Shown here in pieces: positions 6,198 through 13,714 of a DNA stretch of 64,000 bases. The position numbers were made by a program, and so were the translations under genes. Source of the stretch: an uncultured Paracoccaceae bacterium (lineage in GTDB: Bacteria; Pseudomonadota; Alphaproteobacteria; Rhodobacterales; Rhodobacteraceae); assembly GCA_947500005.1 (NCBI GenBank), contig CANMQJ010000003.1, positions 62,001 to 126,000 of the forward strand. The letters are read 5' to 3'. Under the pieces are notes generated by a model, which was given only the letters and a program-made list of their open reading frames with translations, did no database searches and was not told the DNA's origin. The stretch's first letter is position 1. Every line of letters starts with the position of its first letter.

Positions 6198-6482
6198 ATG
6201 CCCGAGACCCTGACCCCAGACACGCGGCGCGCCCTGACCGGCGTCATCGCGAACCCCGATCTTGGCTTTCACCCCGCGACCACCCAGAACGCATGGATCA
6301 TGCTGAAAGAGGCACGCGGCCAGACCGTCGACCTCGACCGCATCGGCGACCCCCGCCACATGATCGAGCGCGAGGGCACCATGTCCCTCACCGCCCGCAT
6401 CCTCGCCCGCGCATCGGCCATCGGCCGCACCCGCCCCGATCCCCTGATCCTGCGCCCCGGCACCGGAGGAGACGCCGCATGA
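6198..6482 (+). CDS. Hypothetical early phage protein, 94 aa
   Basis: First gene of the rightward operon, with a GGAGG ribosome site five bases before the ATG at 6198. The sequence begins MPETLTPDTRRALTGVIAN and contains a basic middle (DPRHMIEREG). No family is recognised. The stop overlaps the next start in an ATGA arrangement. Confidence 0.65.
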   Translation: MPETLTPDTRRALTGVIANPDLGFHPATTQNAWIMLKEARGQTVDLDRIGDPRHMIEREGTMSLTARILARASAIGRTRPDPLILRPGTGGDAA

Positions 6483-6670
6483 AACCCACCCCCGACCAGG
6501 CCGCCCGCATGGCCCAGCATTTCGAGCAGGCGAACCGCCAGCGCTACGGCGACGAGGAACCCTTCCTCGGCAGCGCCGCCGCCCTGATCGTCCTCGGCAC
6601 CGCCGCCCTCGCCCTGATCGTCCTGGCGATGGGCCTGGGCCAGCTCGCCGGGATGCTCTGCACCGTGTGA
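6479..6670 (+). CDS. Small membrane protein, 63 aa
   Basis: A hydrophilic N-terminus (about 30 residues, with AQHFEQANRQRYGDEEPF) is followed by one long hydrophobic segment (ALIVLGTAALALIVLAMGLG). The start overlaps the preceding stop. The function is unknown; single-pass early phage membrane peptides are common but diverse. Confidence 0.6.
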   Translation: MKPTPDQAARMAQHFEQANRQRYGDEEPFLGSAAALIVLGTAALALIVLAMGLGQLAGMLCTV

Positions 6671-6722
6671 CCACCACTCACACTCCCCAGGGGCGCCGGA
6701 GAGTGCACGGCACCCTGAACCT

Positions 6723-6760
6723 GGCCGGGGAGATCGTCCCCTCCCCGGCCCCTTTCTTCC
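6723..6760 (+). terminator. GC-rich stem-loop between early genes
   Basis: GGCCGGGGA (6723-6731) pairs with TCCCCGGCC (6742-6750), loop of ten bases, followed by the pyrimidine run CCTTTCTTCC. It may be a weak terminator or an mRNA-processing or attenuation hairpin between 6670 and 6773. Confidence 0.5.
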
Positions 6761-6772
6761 CCGGAGACGCAG

Positions 6773-7102
6773 ATGAACAGCAAGCCGATCAACTTCCTCG
6801 AATTCCTCCAGTCCTTCCGGCGCGGCGAGCTGCTGCGCCAGGCCGACGATCAGCTCGAGAAGGTCATCACAGCGATGGCCGAGACCGGCGGCGACGGCAA
6901 GATCACCATCGAGCTGCCCTTCAAGCTCAACAAGGCCGGCCAGATCGAATGCACCCCCAAGGTCAAGGCCAGCGTGCCGCCCCCGACCATGGGGACCGGC
7001 ATCTACTTCGCCGACGACGACGGCCGCCTGACCCGCAACGATCCCCGTCAATACGACATCGAGGACGAGATCGAACGCCGCCGCGCCGCCGAGCGCGACT
7101 GA
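6773..7102 (+). CDS. Hypothetical phage protein, 109 aa
   Basis: Begins MNSKPINFLEFLQSFRRGEL. The first half is helical and the middle is a possible beta region (KITIELPFKLNKAGQIECTP). The C-terminus is charged (EDEIERRRAAERD). It lies directly before the DUF2303 gene with a 27-base gap. No function is recognised; co-occurrence with DUF2303 suggests a shared early-phase role. Confidence 0.65.
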   Translation: MNSKPINFLEFLQSFRRGELLRQADDQLEKVITAMAETGGDGKITIELPFKLNKAGQIECTPKVKASVPPPTMGTGIYFADDDGRLTRNDPRQYDIEDEIERRRAAERD

Positions 7103-7129
7103 TCACCAACCCGAAAAGGACCTATCGAG

Positions 7130-7948
7130 ATGGAAGACCACACCGACAACCACCCGCGCCACGCGCTCGAGGCCGGGCTGATCGCCGCCACGCTGGCCGA
7201 ACCGCAGATCGACATGGGCGACGGCCGCCAATACATCATCACGCCCGACGGGTTCCGCCTGAACGACGTGAGCGACCCGCACCGCCTGCCCGACCATATC
7301 CGCCAGTCGGTCACCGTCGATGACCGGGACTCGCTGACCAACTACATTAACCGGTTCACCGATGAGCGTTCGATCCTCATCGCCGACTATGACGCAGGGC
7401 TCATCCGCGCGCACCTGGACTGGCACCACGACAATCGCAACGCCCTCGCGCCCCAACAGGCCGCACACAAGGCCACGCTGAAACTGCGCGACAGCGAGGA
7501 ATTCGCCCGCTGGGCCGCGATGGAGGACAAGCTCCACCCGCAGGAGGAATTCGCCCTCTTCATCGAAGAGAACGTCGCCGACGTGATCGACCCCGATCAT
7601 TCGGTCCTGCTCGAGATCTGCCGCGACCTCGAGGCGACCCAGGGCGTGGCCTTCAAATCCGGCACGCGCCTGCAAAGCGGCGACCGCGCCTTCAAATACG
7701 AGACCGAAACCCATGTGAAGGGCGAGGTGAAGGTCCCGACCGAGATTGCCCTGTCGATCCCTCTCTACAACGGCGAACCGCCCACCGACATCCGCGCCAA
7801 GTTCCGCTTCCGTCCCACCCCGCAGGGCCTTTTCCTCGGCTTCCGCTGGCACCGCGTCGAATACCAGCGCCAGGCGACCTTCGGCGCCATGGCCACGCAG
7901 ATCGCCGAGGATACCGGCCTGCCCGTCTATTTCGGCCGCATCGGCTGA
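7130..7948 (+). CDS. DUF2303 family protein (YfdQ-like)
   Basis: 272 residues, the usual length of the family, which is found in prophage early regions such as yfdQ of E. coli CPS-53. Recognisable segments are the internal EDKLHPQEEFALFIEEN, the conserved GTRLQSGDRAFKYETET and the C-terminal FLGFRWHRVEYQRQ. The biochemical role is not established. The ribosome site AAAGGA lies ahead of the ATG. An HD-domain gene related in context to yfdR occurs downstream at 11649. Confidence 0.8.
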   Translation: MEDHTDNHPRHALEAGLIAATLAEPQIDMGDGRQYIITPDGFRLNDVSDPHRLPDHIRQSVTVDDRDSLTNYINRFTDERSILIADYDAGLIRAHLDWHHDNRNALAPQQAAHKATLKLRDSEEFARWAAMEDKLHPQEEFALFIEENVADVIDPDHSVLLEICRDLEATQGVAFKSGTRLQSGDRAFKYETETHVKGEVKVPTEIALSIPLYNGEPPTDIRAKFRFRPTPQGLFLGFRWHRVEYQRQATFGAMATQIAEDTGLPVYFGRIG

Positions 7949-7955
7949 CCTATCG

Positions 7956-7975
7956 CCGGGGCGCACCAGCCCCGG
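7956..7975 (+). other. GC-rich stem-loop after the DUF2303 gene
   Basis: CCGGGGC (7956-7962) pairs with GCCCCGG (7969-7975) around a six-base loop, in the 57-base gap before the next gene. There is no T-run, so it may stabilise or attenuate the message rather than end it. Confidence 0.45.
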
Positions 7976-8005
7976 CCCACCCGTCTCGAAGCCAGGATAC
8001 CGACC

Positions 8006-8272
8006 ATGCAGACCCAGATCCCCGACCGCCTCACCGCCCTCCTGCGCGCGCTGGACCGCATCCCCTATGCCGGGCGCATCGACGCCATCGTGAACGAGGT
8101 GATCGAGACCGGCGGCATCTACCGCGTCCCGAACCCCACCACCGCGGGCGCCCGCTACTTCTGCGAGCTGCACCTGCACGGCATCACCGCCCACGGCGGC
8201 GACGAGGCCGACATGATCACCAACTGGATCGACGCCGCCCGCGCGGCCACCAGCCAGGGAGAGGCGGCATGA
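8006..8272 (+). CDS. Hypothetical phage protein, 88 aa
   Basis: Begins MQTQIPDRLTALLRALDRIP and includes a possible beta section around YFCELHLHGITAHGGD. No known family. The stop overlaps the next start by four bases. The Ala-rich C-terminus is compatible with a short amphipathic helix. Confidence 0.6.
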   Translation: MQTQIPDRLTALLRALDRIPYAGRIDAIVNEVIETGGIYRVPNPTTAGARYFCELHLHGITAHGGDEADMITNWIDAARAATSQGEAA

Positions 8273-8532
8273 GCGAATTTGATCTGAAGAATGCCCGCCG
8301 GAATGTCGCGGTCGTCCGCCGCACCCTTGGGCCAGCGAACGACCAGTGGCGGCATGTGAAGACCGGCAAGCTGTACTGGATCCAAGCGGTGTGCATTCGC
8401 GAAGCCGATGTTGCGCCGCTGGTCGTCTATCGAGATGCCGAGGTCGGAACGTGCTGGGCAAGACCCGCCTCCGAGTTCCTCGACGGGCGGTTCGAACGCG
8501 TCTTTTACGAAGATCTGGAGGCGCGTTCATGA
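8269..8532 (+). CDS. DUF1653-like protein, 87 aa
   Basis: The central segment WRHVKTGKLYWIQAVCIRE, followed by APLVVYRD and WARPASEFLDGRF, matches the compact DUF1653 pattern (H-x-K-x-G-x-Y ... LVVY ... W-x-RP ... F). Its biochemical function is not known. It is embedded in the rightward operon with four-base overlaps at both ends. Confidence 0.6.
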   Translation: MSEFDLKNARRNVAVVRRTLGPANDQWRHVKTGKLYWIQAVCIREADVAPLVVYRDAEVGTCWARPASEFLDGRFERVFYEDLEARS

Positions 8533-8801
8533 CCCGCCCCGCCCACCTTTCCCCGCGCGAGATCCGCTGGGCGCAAACCCTGGCCTACCGCACCACGCTC
8601 TCGCCCATCGAGGCCGAGCTGGTGCTCACCCAGCTCCAGACCAGCGACGAGCTGCTTGCCGAACTGATGGCGCTCAGCACCCGCCCGACCCCGCCCGAGA
8701 CCGCCAACGGCCCGGTCCTGGCCTTCCACGACACAAGCGGCTGGATCATCGCCCCCGGCGGCCAGCCCGCCTACCTGCCCCTGCCCACCATCCCGGAATA
8801 G
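8529..8801 (+). CDS. Hypothetical phage protein, 90 aa
   Basis: Starts MTRPAHLSPREIRWAQTLAY at an ATG overlapping the previous stop. The first 50 residues look helical (SPIEAELVLTQLQTSDELLA) and the C-terminal part is Pro-rich with a GWIIAPGGQ turn. No family is recognised. Confidence 0.6.
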   Translation: MTRPAHLSPREIRWAQTLAYRTTLSPIEAELVLTQLQTSDELLAELMALSTRPTPPETANGPVLAFHDTSGWIIAPGGQPAYLPLPTIPE

Positions 8802-8811
8802 GAGATACCGG

Positions 8812-9066
8812 ATGACCCAAGTGAACAGCACAAGCGACGAACGCACCGCGAACAACGCCGTCCGCCACAATTACCGCGTCCTGTCCGACGCCGAGAAGGC
8901 GCAGATGCAGGAGATCAAGGACATGGGCGCGGCATTCATCGCCAAGCTCCACGAGATCGGCGGCACGGATCCGGATGGGCAGGCCTTCGGATCGCGTGAC
9001 CTGTCCCTCGCGAACACCCATGCCGAGGACGCCGTGATGCGGGCCGTCCGCCACATCACCGCCTGA
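8812..9066 (+). CDS. Acb2-like anti-CBASS protein (cyclic-oligonucleotide sponge)
   Basis: 84 residues. The core, RHNYRVLSDAEKAQMQEIKD, then LSLANTHAEDAVMRAVRHITA, fits the Acb2/Tad1-hairpin family (DUF7681): a conserved (R/H)-x-x-YRVLS start, two antiparallel helices and a C-terminal AVM-x-x-V-(K/R)-HIT. Known members form hexamers that bind cyclic di- and trinucleotides and blunt CBASS and related signalling. The family call is from memory of the pattern. It has a GGAGAT ribosome site ten bases downstream of the previous stop. Confidence 0.75.
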   Translation: MTQVNSTSDERTANNAVRHNYRVLSDAEKAQMQEIKDMGAAFIAKLHEIGGTDPDGQAFGSRDLSLANTHAEDAVMRAVRHITA

Positions 9067-9240
9067 CACCCATCCAGCGCCGCCACCTCCTCCCGGCGGC
9101 GCGGATCAGCGGGCGGGGTCTCCTCTTCCTGCCCCGCCCGCATCTGAGATGAACGGCGCGCATCCCGCCCGCCGCCCGCCCCGCGGTCCCGTGTGAGAGA
9201 GTGAGCCCCGGGGCGGGACACCAGACAGCAGAGACGCCGA
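9067..9240 (+). other. 174-base intergenic gap, no gene seen
   Basis: A GC-rich stretch with a TGTGAGAGAG motif at about 9192-9201, which recalls the first ten bases of the 24-bp repeat at 3154/3438, and a CCCCGGGGCGGG run. No convincing open frame or strong promoter is visible. Confidence 0.4.
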
Positions 9241-9684
9241 ATGCCACCGATCATCCCCAAGCCCTACGAACCCGCAGGCCACGGCAAATCCGGCTTCACG
9301 ATCTCGGTCGTGGACGCCAAGCAAGGCCAGCACATCCGGATCGGGATATCCGAGACCGCGCAGAAAACGCATTTCGGCGGCGCGCTCGATGCCGAAAAGG
9401 ACGCGCTGAAGCTGAGCCTCAGCAACGACCAGGGCAGGAACCACATCCTGACGCTGGAACTGGCCGAGATGGGCGAGCCCAACGCCTTCAGCTTCGCAGG
9501 CGGCATCAAGGGCAGCCTGAGCATCCGGCTGCAGCCCTGGGGCCCGCTGGCCAAGGGCAAGCGCCCCGCGACCGAACTGCCGGTGATCGGCGGCAAATCG
9601 CCCCGCACCGTCCTGCTCAAACTGCCCGAATACGCGCGGCCCGAGGTCCGGAAGATCGGCCAGGGCCAGCCGCTGATGGACTGA
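9241..9684 (+). CDS. Hypothetical phage protein, 147 aa
   Basis: A soluble, beta-rich looking protein: KSGFTISVVDAKQGQHIRIG, ILTLELAEMG, GSLSIRLQPWG. No family is recognised. The ribosome site is weak (CAGAGACGCC). It stands apart from the overlapping genes on either side, with gaps of about 170 and 160 bases. Confidence 0.6.
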   Translation: MPPIIPKPYEPAGHGKSGFTISVVDAKQGQHIRIGISETAQKTHFGGALDAEKDALKLSLSNDQGRNHILTLELAEMGEPNAFSFAGGIKGSLSIRLQPWGPLAKGKRPATELPVIGGKSPRTVLLKLPEYARPEVRKIGQGQPLMD

Positions 9685-9845
9685 CGAGATTGGCCCGCAA
9701 CCTCAACGCCCCCGAGGCCAGCCGTACCGGGCCAGCGGCGCACCCTCGGAAACAACACAGGACCTCGACGCTTTGGACTACGGGGCGCTTCGGGGCCTTG
9801 GGCAAGCCTCGAAGCATTTCGACGAACAGGGAAGGCGACACGAAA

Positions 9846-10139
9846 ATGGACATCGAAACCCGCATCCAGGAACACGAGGCCGCCCTGCGCCAGGCGCGCG
9901 ACGTGATCGCGGGCGTCCTGCGCTCCGACCTGGAATGCGTCTGCGTTCTGCGGACCTTGCAGATAGCCCCAGCGTGGGCCGTGGCGGATCTCGAATGGGA
10001 GGATCTCGCCTTCCTCCGCCCGACCCTCGCCACCTTCCAGAAGATCGAGGCGATCACCGGACCGGACGAAACCCAGCCCTGGTGGATCAAGGCCGCAATC
10101 AAGGCACTCGCCCGCAGGATCGAGGCGGAACATGGCTGA
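9846..10139 (+). CDS. Hypothetical phage protein, 97 aa
   Basis: Begins MDIETRIQEHEAALRQARDV. The whole length looks helical, with a Cys pair (LECVCVL) near residue 35 and a basic C-terminus (KALARRIEAEHG). Overlaps the next gene by eight bases. The 161 bases ahead of it contain no clear gene. Confidence 0.55.
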   Translation: MDIETRIQEHEAALRQARDVIAGVLRSDLECVCVLRTLQIAPAWAVADLEWEDLAFLRPTLATFQKIEAITGPDETQPWWIKAAIKALARRIEAEHG

Positions 10140-10338
10140 CCTCGGCCCCATCCAGGCGCTGGCCCGCAAATGTGCCAGCCGCAGGTTGAAGCTCCGCGAT
10201 GCGGTGGCGCTCCTCGATGCGCTCTACATCGCCGACGCCTTGGCGCGCACGGGCGGGAACAAGAGCAAGGCCGCCGAGATCGCCGGGATCGGCCGCGAAC
10301 ACATCCACCGCATCCAGAAACGCAGCGAGGTCGAGTGA
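10132..10338 (+). CDS. Fis-type helix-turn-helix protein, 68 aa
   Basis: Residues about 30-65 (YIADALARTGGNKSKAAEIA, then GIGREHIHRIQKR) are a Fis-family HTH, in the form of the C-terminal DNA-binding domain of NtrC-like activators, but standing alone. Short Fis-like proteins in phage operons probably act as DNA-bending or regulatory factors; this is inference. The stop overlaps the HNH start. Confidence 0.65.
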   Translation: MADLGPIQALARKCASRRLKLRDAVALLDALYIADALARTGGNKSKAAEIAGIGREHIHRIQKRSEVE

Positions 10339-10625
10339 TGCCGATCAAGCCCGAGAACCGCGCACGCTACCCGAAGGACTGGCCCGCCATATCTCGCCGC
10401 GTGCGCGAAGAGGCAGGTAACCGATGCGAGGGTTCCCCGGCCTATCCAGACTGCCGGGCCGAGAACCACCAGCCGCATCCGGCGACCGGATCCAAGGTGA
10501 TCCTGACCGTCGCCCATCTCGACCACCAGCCCGAGAATTGCGCCCGTGAAAACCTGCGCGCCTGGTGCCAGCGCTGCCACAACACCTATGACGCCCCGAT
10601 GCGTGCGCGGGGTCGAGTGACATGA
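10338..10625 (+). CDS. Small HNH-type nuclease domain protein
   Basis: 95 residues. A Cys pair around CEGSPAYPDC and the core VAHLDHQPENCARENLRAW with CQRCHNTYDA give the HNH signature (AH-x-DH, N, CxxCH) with the zinc cysteines in place. Such short HNH proteins are frequent in phages; some are nucleases used in packaging or homing. The start overlaps the previous stop by one base. Confidence 0.7.
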   Translation: MPIKPENRARYPKDWPAISRRVREEAGNRCEGSPAYPDCRAENHQPHPATGSKVILTVAHLDHQPENCARENLRAWCQRCHNTYDAPMRARGRVT

Positions 10626-11314
10626 CCCGCCCCCTCCGCGTCCTGATCGCCTGCGAGACCAGCGGCATCGCCCGCCGGGCCTTCGCCGCGCGGGGGCATG
10701 ATACCTGGTCCTGCGACCTCGAACCGGCCGAGGACGGCTCTAACCGCCACATCCGCTGCGACGTGCGAGACGGGATCCTGACCGAGGGGTGGGATCTGCT
10801 CTGCGTGATGCACCCGCCCTGCACCCGGCTCTGCCGCTCCGGTCGCCGTTGGATGTCGGGCCCCGGCAAATGGACACCGCCGAAACAGCTGCCCCAAGGG
10901 CGCAGCTGGGCCGAGATGCGCGCCGAGTTCGAGGAGGGCGTCAGCATCTTCACCGCCTGCTGGACCGCCCCGATCGACCGCGTGGCCGTCGAGAACCCCG
11001 AGATGAACGACCTCGCCCGAGACCGGATGCCCGATGACCTGCCCCCGCCCCAGATAGTGCAGCCCTTCTGGTTCGGCGAACCCGCCTACAAAGCGACAGG
11101 CTGGTATCTGCGCGGCCTGCCCCCGCTGGCCGAGACCGACCGCCTGCCCGAGCCCGAGCGCGGCAGCGCCGAATGGAAGCGCTGGAATCGCGTCCACCGC
11201 ATGCCGCCCGGCCCCGAGCGTGCCCGCCTGCGCAGCCGCAGCTTCCCCGGAATGATGGGCGCCGCCGCCGACCAGTGGGGCGGACACGCGATGCAAGAGG
11301 AGATGAGCGCCTGA
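10622..11314 (+). CDS. Cytosine-methyltransferase-like phage protein
   Basis: 230 residues. The N-terminus (VLIACETSGIARRAFAARGH) resembles the SAM-binding motif of C5-cytosine methylases; MHPPCTRLC resembles the catalytic PC motif and VAVENPEM resembles the following ENP/ENV motif. The protein is shorter than full restriction methylases and has no obvious target-recognition region, so catalytic activity is uncertain. A role in masking phage DNA from restriction is plausible. Both ends overlap neighbours by one to four bases. Confidence 0.6.
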   Translation: MTRPLRVLIACETSGIARRAFAARGHDTWSCDLEPAEDGSNRHIRCDVRDGILTEGWDLLCVMHPPCTRLCRSGRRWMSGPGKWTPPKQLPQGRSWAEMRAEFEEGVSIFTACWTAPIDRVAVENPEMNDLARDRMPDDLPPPQIVQPFWFGEPAYKATGWYLRGLPPLAETDRLPEPERGSAEWKRWNRVHRMPPGPERARLRSRSFPGMMGAAADQWGGHAMQEEMSA

Positions 11315-11652
11315 TGGGAGCACCGAAACCAACCCTCGGATACCCGACCCGCACCGACGCCGTGATCGCGCTGCGCAAGCTGAACATGACCGACGTTCAG
11401 ATCGCGGAGCAACTGGGCATCCACCCCAACACGGTCTCGGCCCTGATCCACTCCCACAAACGCAAGCGCCAGGCCGACGAGCTGCAACGAACCGTTCGGG
11501 TCGACATCGACGCGATCGAGCAGCTCCGCCCCGCAGCCGAGGCGCGCGGCATCCAGCCCAACGAATTGATCCGCCGCCTTGTTGCAACCATAGCCGACGA
11601 AGGCCTGACAGACGCGATCCTGGACGATCATCAAGAGGAGAATACCGCATGA
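11314..11652 (+). CDS. Helix-turn-helix protein, 112 aa
   Basis: Residues 15-50 (VIALRKLNMTDVQIAEQLGI, then HPNTVSALIHSHKRKR) form a resolvase- or sigma-region-4-like HTH. The second half contains AEARGIQPNELIRRLVATIA, a possible ribbon-helix-helix-like or dimerisation element. It is a likely phage transcriptional regulator; the target is unknown. Confidence 0.6.
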   Translation: MGAPKPTLGYPTRTDAVIALRKLNMTDVQIAEQLGIHPNTVSALIHSHKRKRQADELQRTVRVDIDAIEQLRPAAEARGIQPNELIRRLVATIADEGLTDAILDDHQEENTA

Positions 11653-12206
11653 GCGACACCACCACATCTACAGTACGCCGCATCGTCGGGCCGACGATCC
11701 TATTGTCCGATGGTAGTTATTTCGACTTCGACACTCCGGCATTCGGGCCGAACCTGGCCGAAATCATTGCCCATGCACTCAGCAACCTTTGCCGATTCAC
11801 CGGCCACGGGCGGCGGTTCTATTCCGTGGCCGAACACAGCGTCCATGTCAGTCGTATTGTCCCGCCACGATGGGCGTTCACGGCATTGATGCACGATGCA
11901 GCCGAAGCTTTTGTCGGCGACATTGCGAAGCCACTAAAGGTGATGCTCCCCGATTTTGCAGTGATCGAGGATAGGGTCGAACGCGCGCTTTTCGAGCGGC
12001 TTGGCCTTCCCCTTCCCATGCCACCCGAGATCAAGGCCGCAGATCGCGCCATGCTCGCAGTGGAACAGCACGCTGTCATGGGCAACGCGGACCAGTGGCA
12101 CCACACACACGGCGAGGCCCCGGCGCCGGTTACGATCCATTTCTGGACACCGGAGGAAGCCCGCGCGCATTTTCTTGCCAGATACGAAGAATTGCATGAT
12201 GCCTGA
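11649..12206 (+). CDS. HD-domain phosphohydrolase (YfdR-like)
   Basis: 185 residues. The HD signature is seen as YSVAEHSVHVSRI, ALMHDAAEAFVGDI and a later AD-x-x-ML, as in prophage HD proteins related to nucleotidases. The likely substrate is a (deoxy)nucleotide, by family analogy. Base composition is noticeably less GC-rich than adjacent genes, suggesting separate acquisition. It overlaps the HTH gene upstream by four bases and the DUF4326 gene downstream by eleven bases. Confidence 0.75.
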   Translation: MSDTTTSTVRRIVGPTILLSDGSYFDFDTPAFGPNLAEIIAHALSNLCRFTGHGRRFYSVAEHSVHVSRIVPPRWAFTALMHDAAEAFVGDIAKPLKVMLPDFAVIEDRVERALFERLGLPLPMPPEIKAADRAMLAVEQHAVMGNADQWHHTHGEAPAPVTIHFWTPEEARAHFLARYEELHDA

Positions 12207-12564
12207 TCGCATCCAGCTCCGCCGCACGAAGGGCTGGCGCAAGCCCGAGGGCGCGGTGGTCGTGGCCCGGCCGACGAAATGGGGCAACCCGTACCGCGTG
12301 GGCATCCACGGCGATGCCGCGCGCTGCGTGGCGCTCTACCGCCAGGCCGCGACCGGGCTGATCGACAACACCCGCCCGCCCGTGCCGCAGGTGACCGAGG
12401 TCATGGCGATGCAGGACCACCTCCGCACCCACCTGCCCGAGCTGCGCGGCAAGGACCTCGCCTGCTGGTGCCCGCTCGACGCCCCCTGCCACGCCGACGT
12501 GCTGCTCGAGCTGGCGAATACCCCTGATTTCCTGAAACCGAGGAGGCTTCCATGTGGCTCCTGA
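12196..12564 (+). CDS. DUF4326 family protein
   Basis: About 122 residues. Conserved features are the N-terminal IQLRRTKGWRKPEG, the KWGNPYRVG turn and the C-terminal LRGKDLACWCPLDAPCHADV with its CWC ... CH cysteine/histidine set, diagnostic of DUF4326. Biochemical function is not established. Two ATGs, 12196 and 12199, are possible; both overlap the HD gene stop. Confidence 0.75.
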   Translation: MMPDRIQLRRTKGWRKPEGAVVVARPTKWGNPYRVGIHGDAARCVALYRQAATGLIDNTRPPVPQVTEVMAMQDHLRTHLPELRGKDLACWCPLDAPCHADVLLELANTPDFLKPRRLPCGS

Positions 12565-12752
12565 TTGTCCTGCAACTGCAGAACAACACCGGCTGGCGCA
12601 CCGAAAACCGCCAGACCTTCGAGTTCGACACCAAAGCCGAATGCCACGAGGCAATCGAGACCGGCGAGTGGCAGAGGCCGCGAAACAGCGACACGTCGCT
12701 GTCGGTCTTCTGCGTCCCCGGCGACCTGACCGATCAACCGAGGAGACCGTGA
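12552..12752 (+). CDS. Hypothetical phage protein, 66 aa
   Basis: Short protein MWLLIVLQLQNNTGWRTENR with a hydrophobic first eight residues and FEFDTKAECHEAIETG in the middle, resembling small conserved prophage proteins of unknown role. The start overlaps the DUF4326 stop by 13 bases, after an AGGAGG ribosome site. Confidence 0.55.
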   Translation: MWLLIVLQLQNNTGWRTENRQTFEFDTKAECHEAIETGEWQRPRNSDTSLSVFCVPGDLTDQPRRP

Positions 12753-12883
12753 TGCTCACGAAACTCCGCCAGATGATCTGCCGACACGAGTGGCGGATGT
12801 CGAAGTTTCAGGCGCTTGTTCCTGGCATCGACCAGATCTGCACCAAGTGCGGCAAGCGGCGGCACATCGACTCGTCACGATAA
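12752..12883 (+). CDS. Tiny Cys-containing protein, 43 aa
   Basis: MLTKLRQMICRHEWRMSKFQ followed by ICTKCGKRRHIDSSR. One C...H and one CxxC pair make a small zinc site plausible. The start overlaps the previous stop (ATGA) and is preceded by GAGGAGA. The function is unknown. Confidence 0.5.
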   Translation: MLTKLRQMICRHEWRMSKFQALVPGIDQICTKCGKRRHIDSSR

Positions 12884-12898
12884 CCCCGGAGGAAACCC

Positions 12899-13438
12899 AT
12901 GGGATTAGATATCAGCGCATACAGCAGGATCGAAAAGATCGACTGCGTTTTGAACGAACACGGTGAGCCGGTTGACCCCTCCTCAAAAGAGCCCTTGGAT
13001 TACGACAGCTACACTCAGCTTTTCGTGAATAACGACTTTCCGGGGCGCGCGGATGAGATCGAGCACAAAGGCGTCTACAGCTTTGACGACGCCGGCGGTC
13101 TCTCCGCCGGCCCGTATAGCGCATACAACCGCTGGCGCGATGATCTTGCAAAGATGGTTGGATGGCCAAAGGGCGAATATGAGCAATATGGCCGCATTTG
13201 GGAAAGTCACTGCGTCGCATGCTGGAACGGCGCAGAGGGCGCCTTTTCAGAACTGATCAACTTCTCAGATTGCGAAGGGGTGATAGGCGCCAAGATCGCA
13301 AAGAAACTGGCGGATGATTTCGAGGCGCATCAGAGCCGCGCCGATGAGCACCCAGACCCGAGCTTCCGAAAGAAGTACGCCGAGTTTCGTGCAGCGTTTG
13401 AACTCGCATCCGACGCAGGATGCGTACAGTTTCACTAG
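12899..13438 (+). CDS. Conserved hypothetical phage protein, 179 aa
   Basis: Starts MGLDISAYSRIEKIDCVLNE, an opening seen in many prophage proteins of unknown function. It contains FDDAGGLSAGPYSAYNRWRD and HCVACWNGAEGAFSELINFS. Strong ribosome site CCGGAGGAA. It is visibly more AT-rich than its neighbours, suggesting recent import. No biochemical role is known. Confidence 0.65.
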   Translation: MGLDISAYSRIEKIDCVLNEHGEPVDPSSKEPLDYDSYTQLFVNNDFPGRADEIEHKGVYSFDDAGGLSAGPYSAYNRWRDDLAKMVGWPKGEYEQYGRIWESHCVACWNGAEGAFSELINFSDCEGVIGAKIAKKLADDFEAHQSRADEHPDPSFRKKYAEFRAAFELASDAGCVQFH

Positions 13439-13450
13439 CCCGGAGGCCAC

Positions 13451-13714
13451 ATGCCCGCACCAATCCAAGAGCAGTACCGCCGAGTGATGAACAAGATCGC
13501 CCGTGCGATCGACGAGGCGCTGAACGGCAAGCGAAAGCCGGGCCGCAAGCCGAAGGTGGGATTCGTCCTGTTGACCGCCGAGTTCGGAAAGATCGAGGGC
13601 GGCCGGGTCAACTACATCAGCAACGGCGAGCGCGAGGACATGATCGCCATGCTGCGCGAGTATCTCGCCCGCGTAGAGGGCCGCTACTCCGAACCAACGG
13701 ACCGGCCGCAATGA
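13451..13714 (+). CDS. Hypothetical phage protein, 87 aa
   Basis: Basic N-terminal half (RRVMNKIARAIDEALNGKRK, then PGRKPKVG), then GFVLLTAEFGKIEGGRVNYI and a helical end. The KRKPGRKPK stretch resembles an AT-hook and hints at DNA binding. It precedes the excisionase-like gene with a four-base overlap. No family is recognised. Confidence 0.55.
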   Translation: MPAPIQEQYRRVMNKIARAIDEALNGKRKPGRKPKVGFVLLTAEFGKIEGGRVNYISNGEREDMIAMLREYLARVEGRYSEPTDRPQ

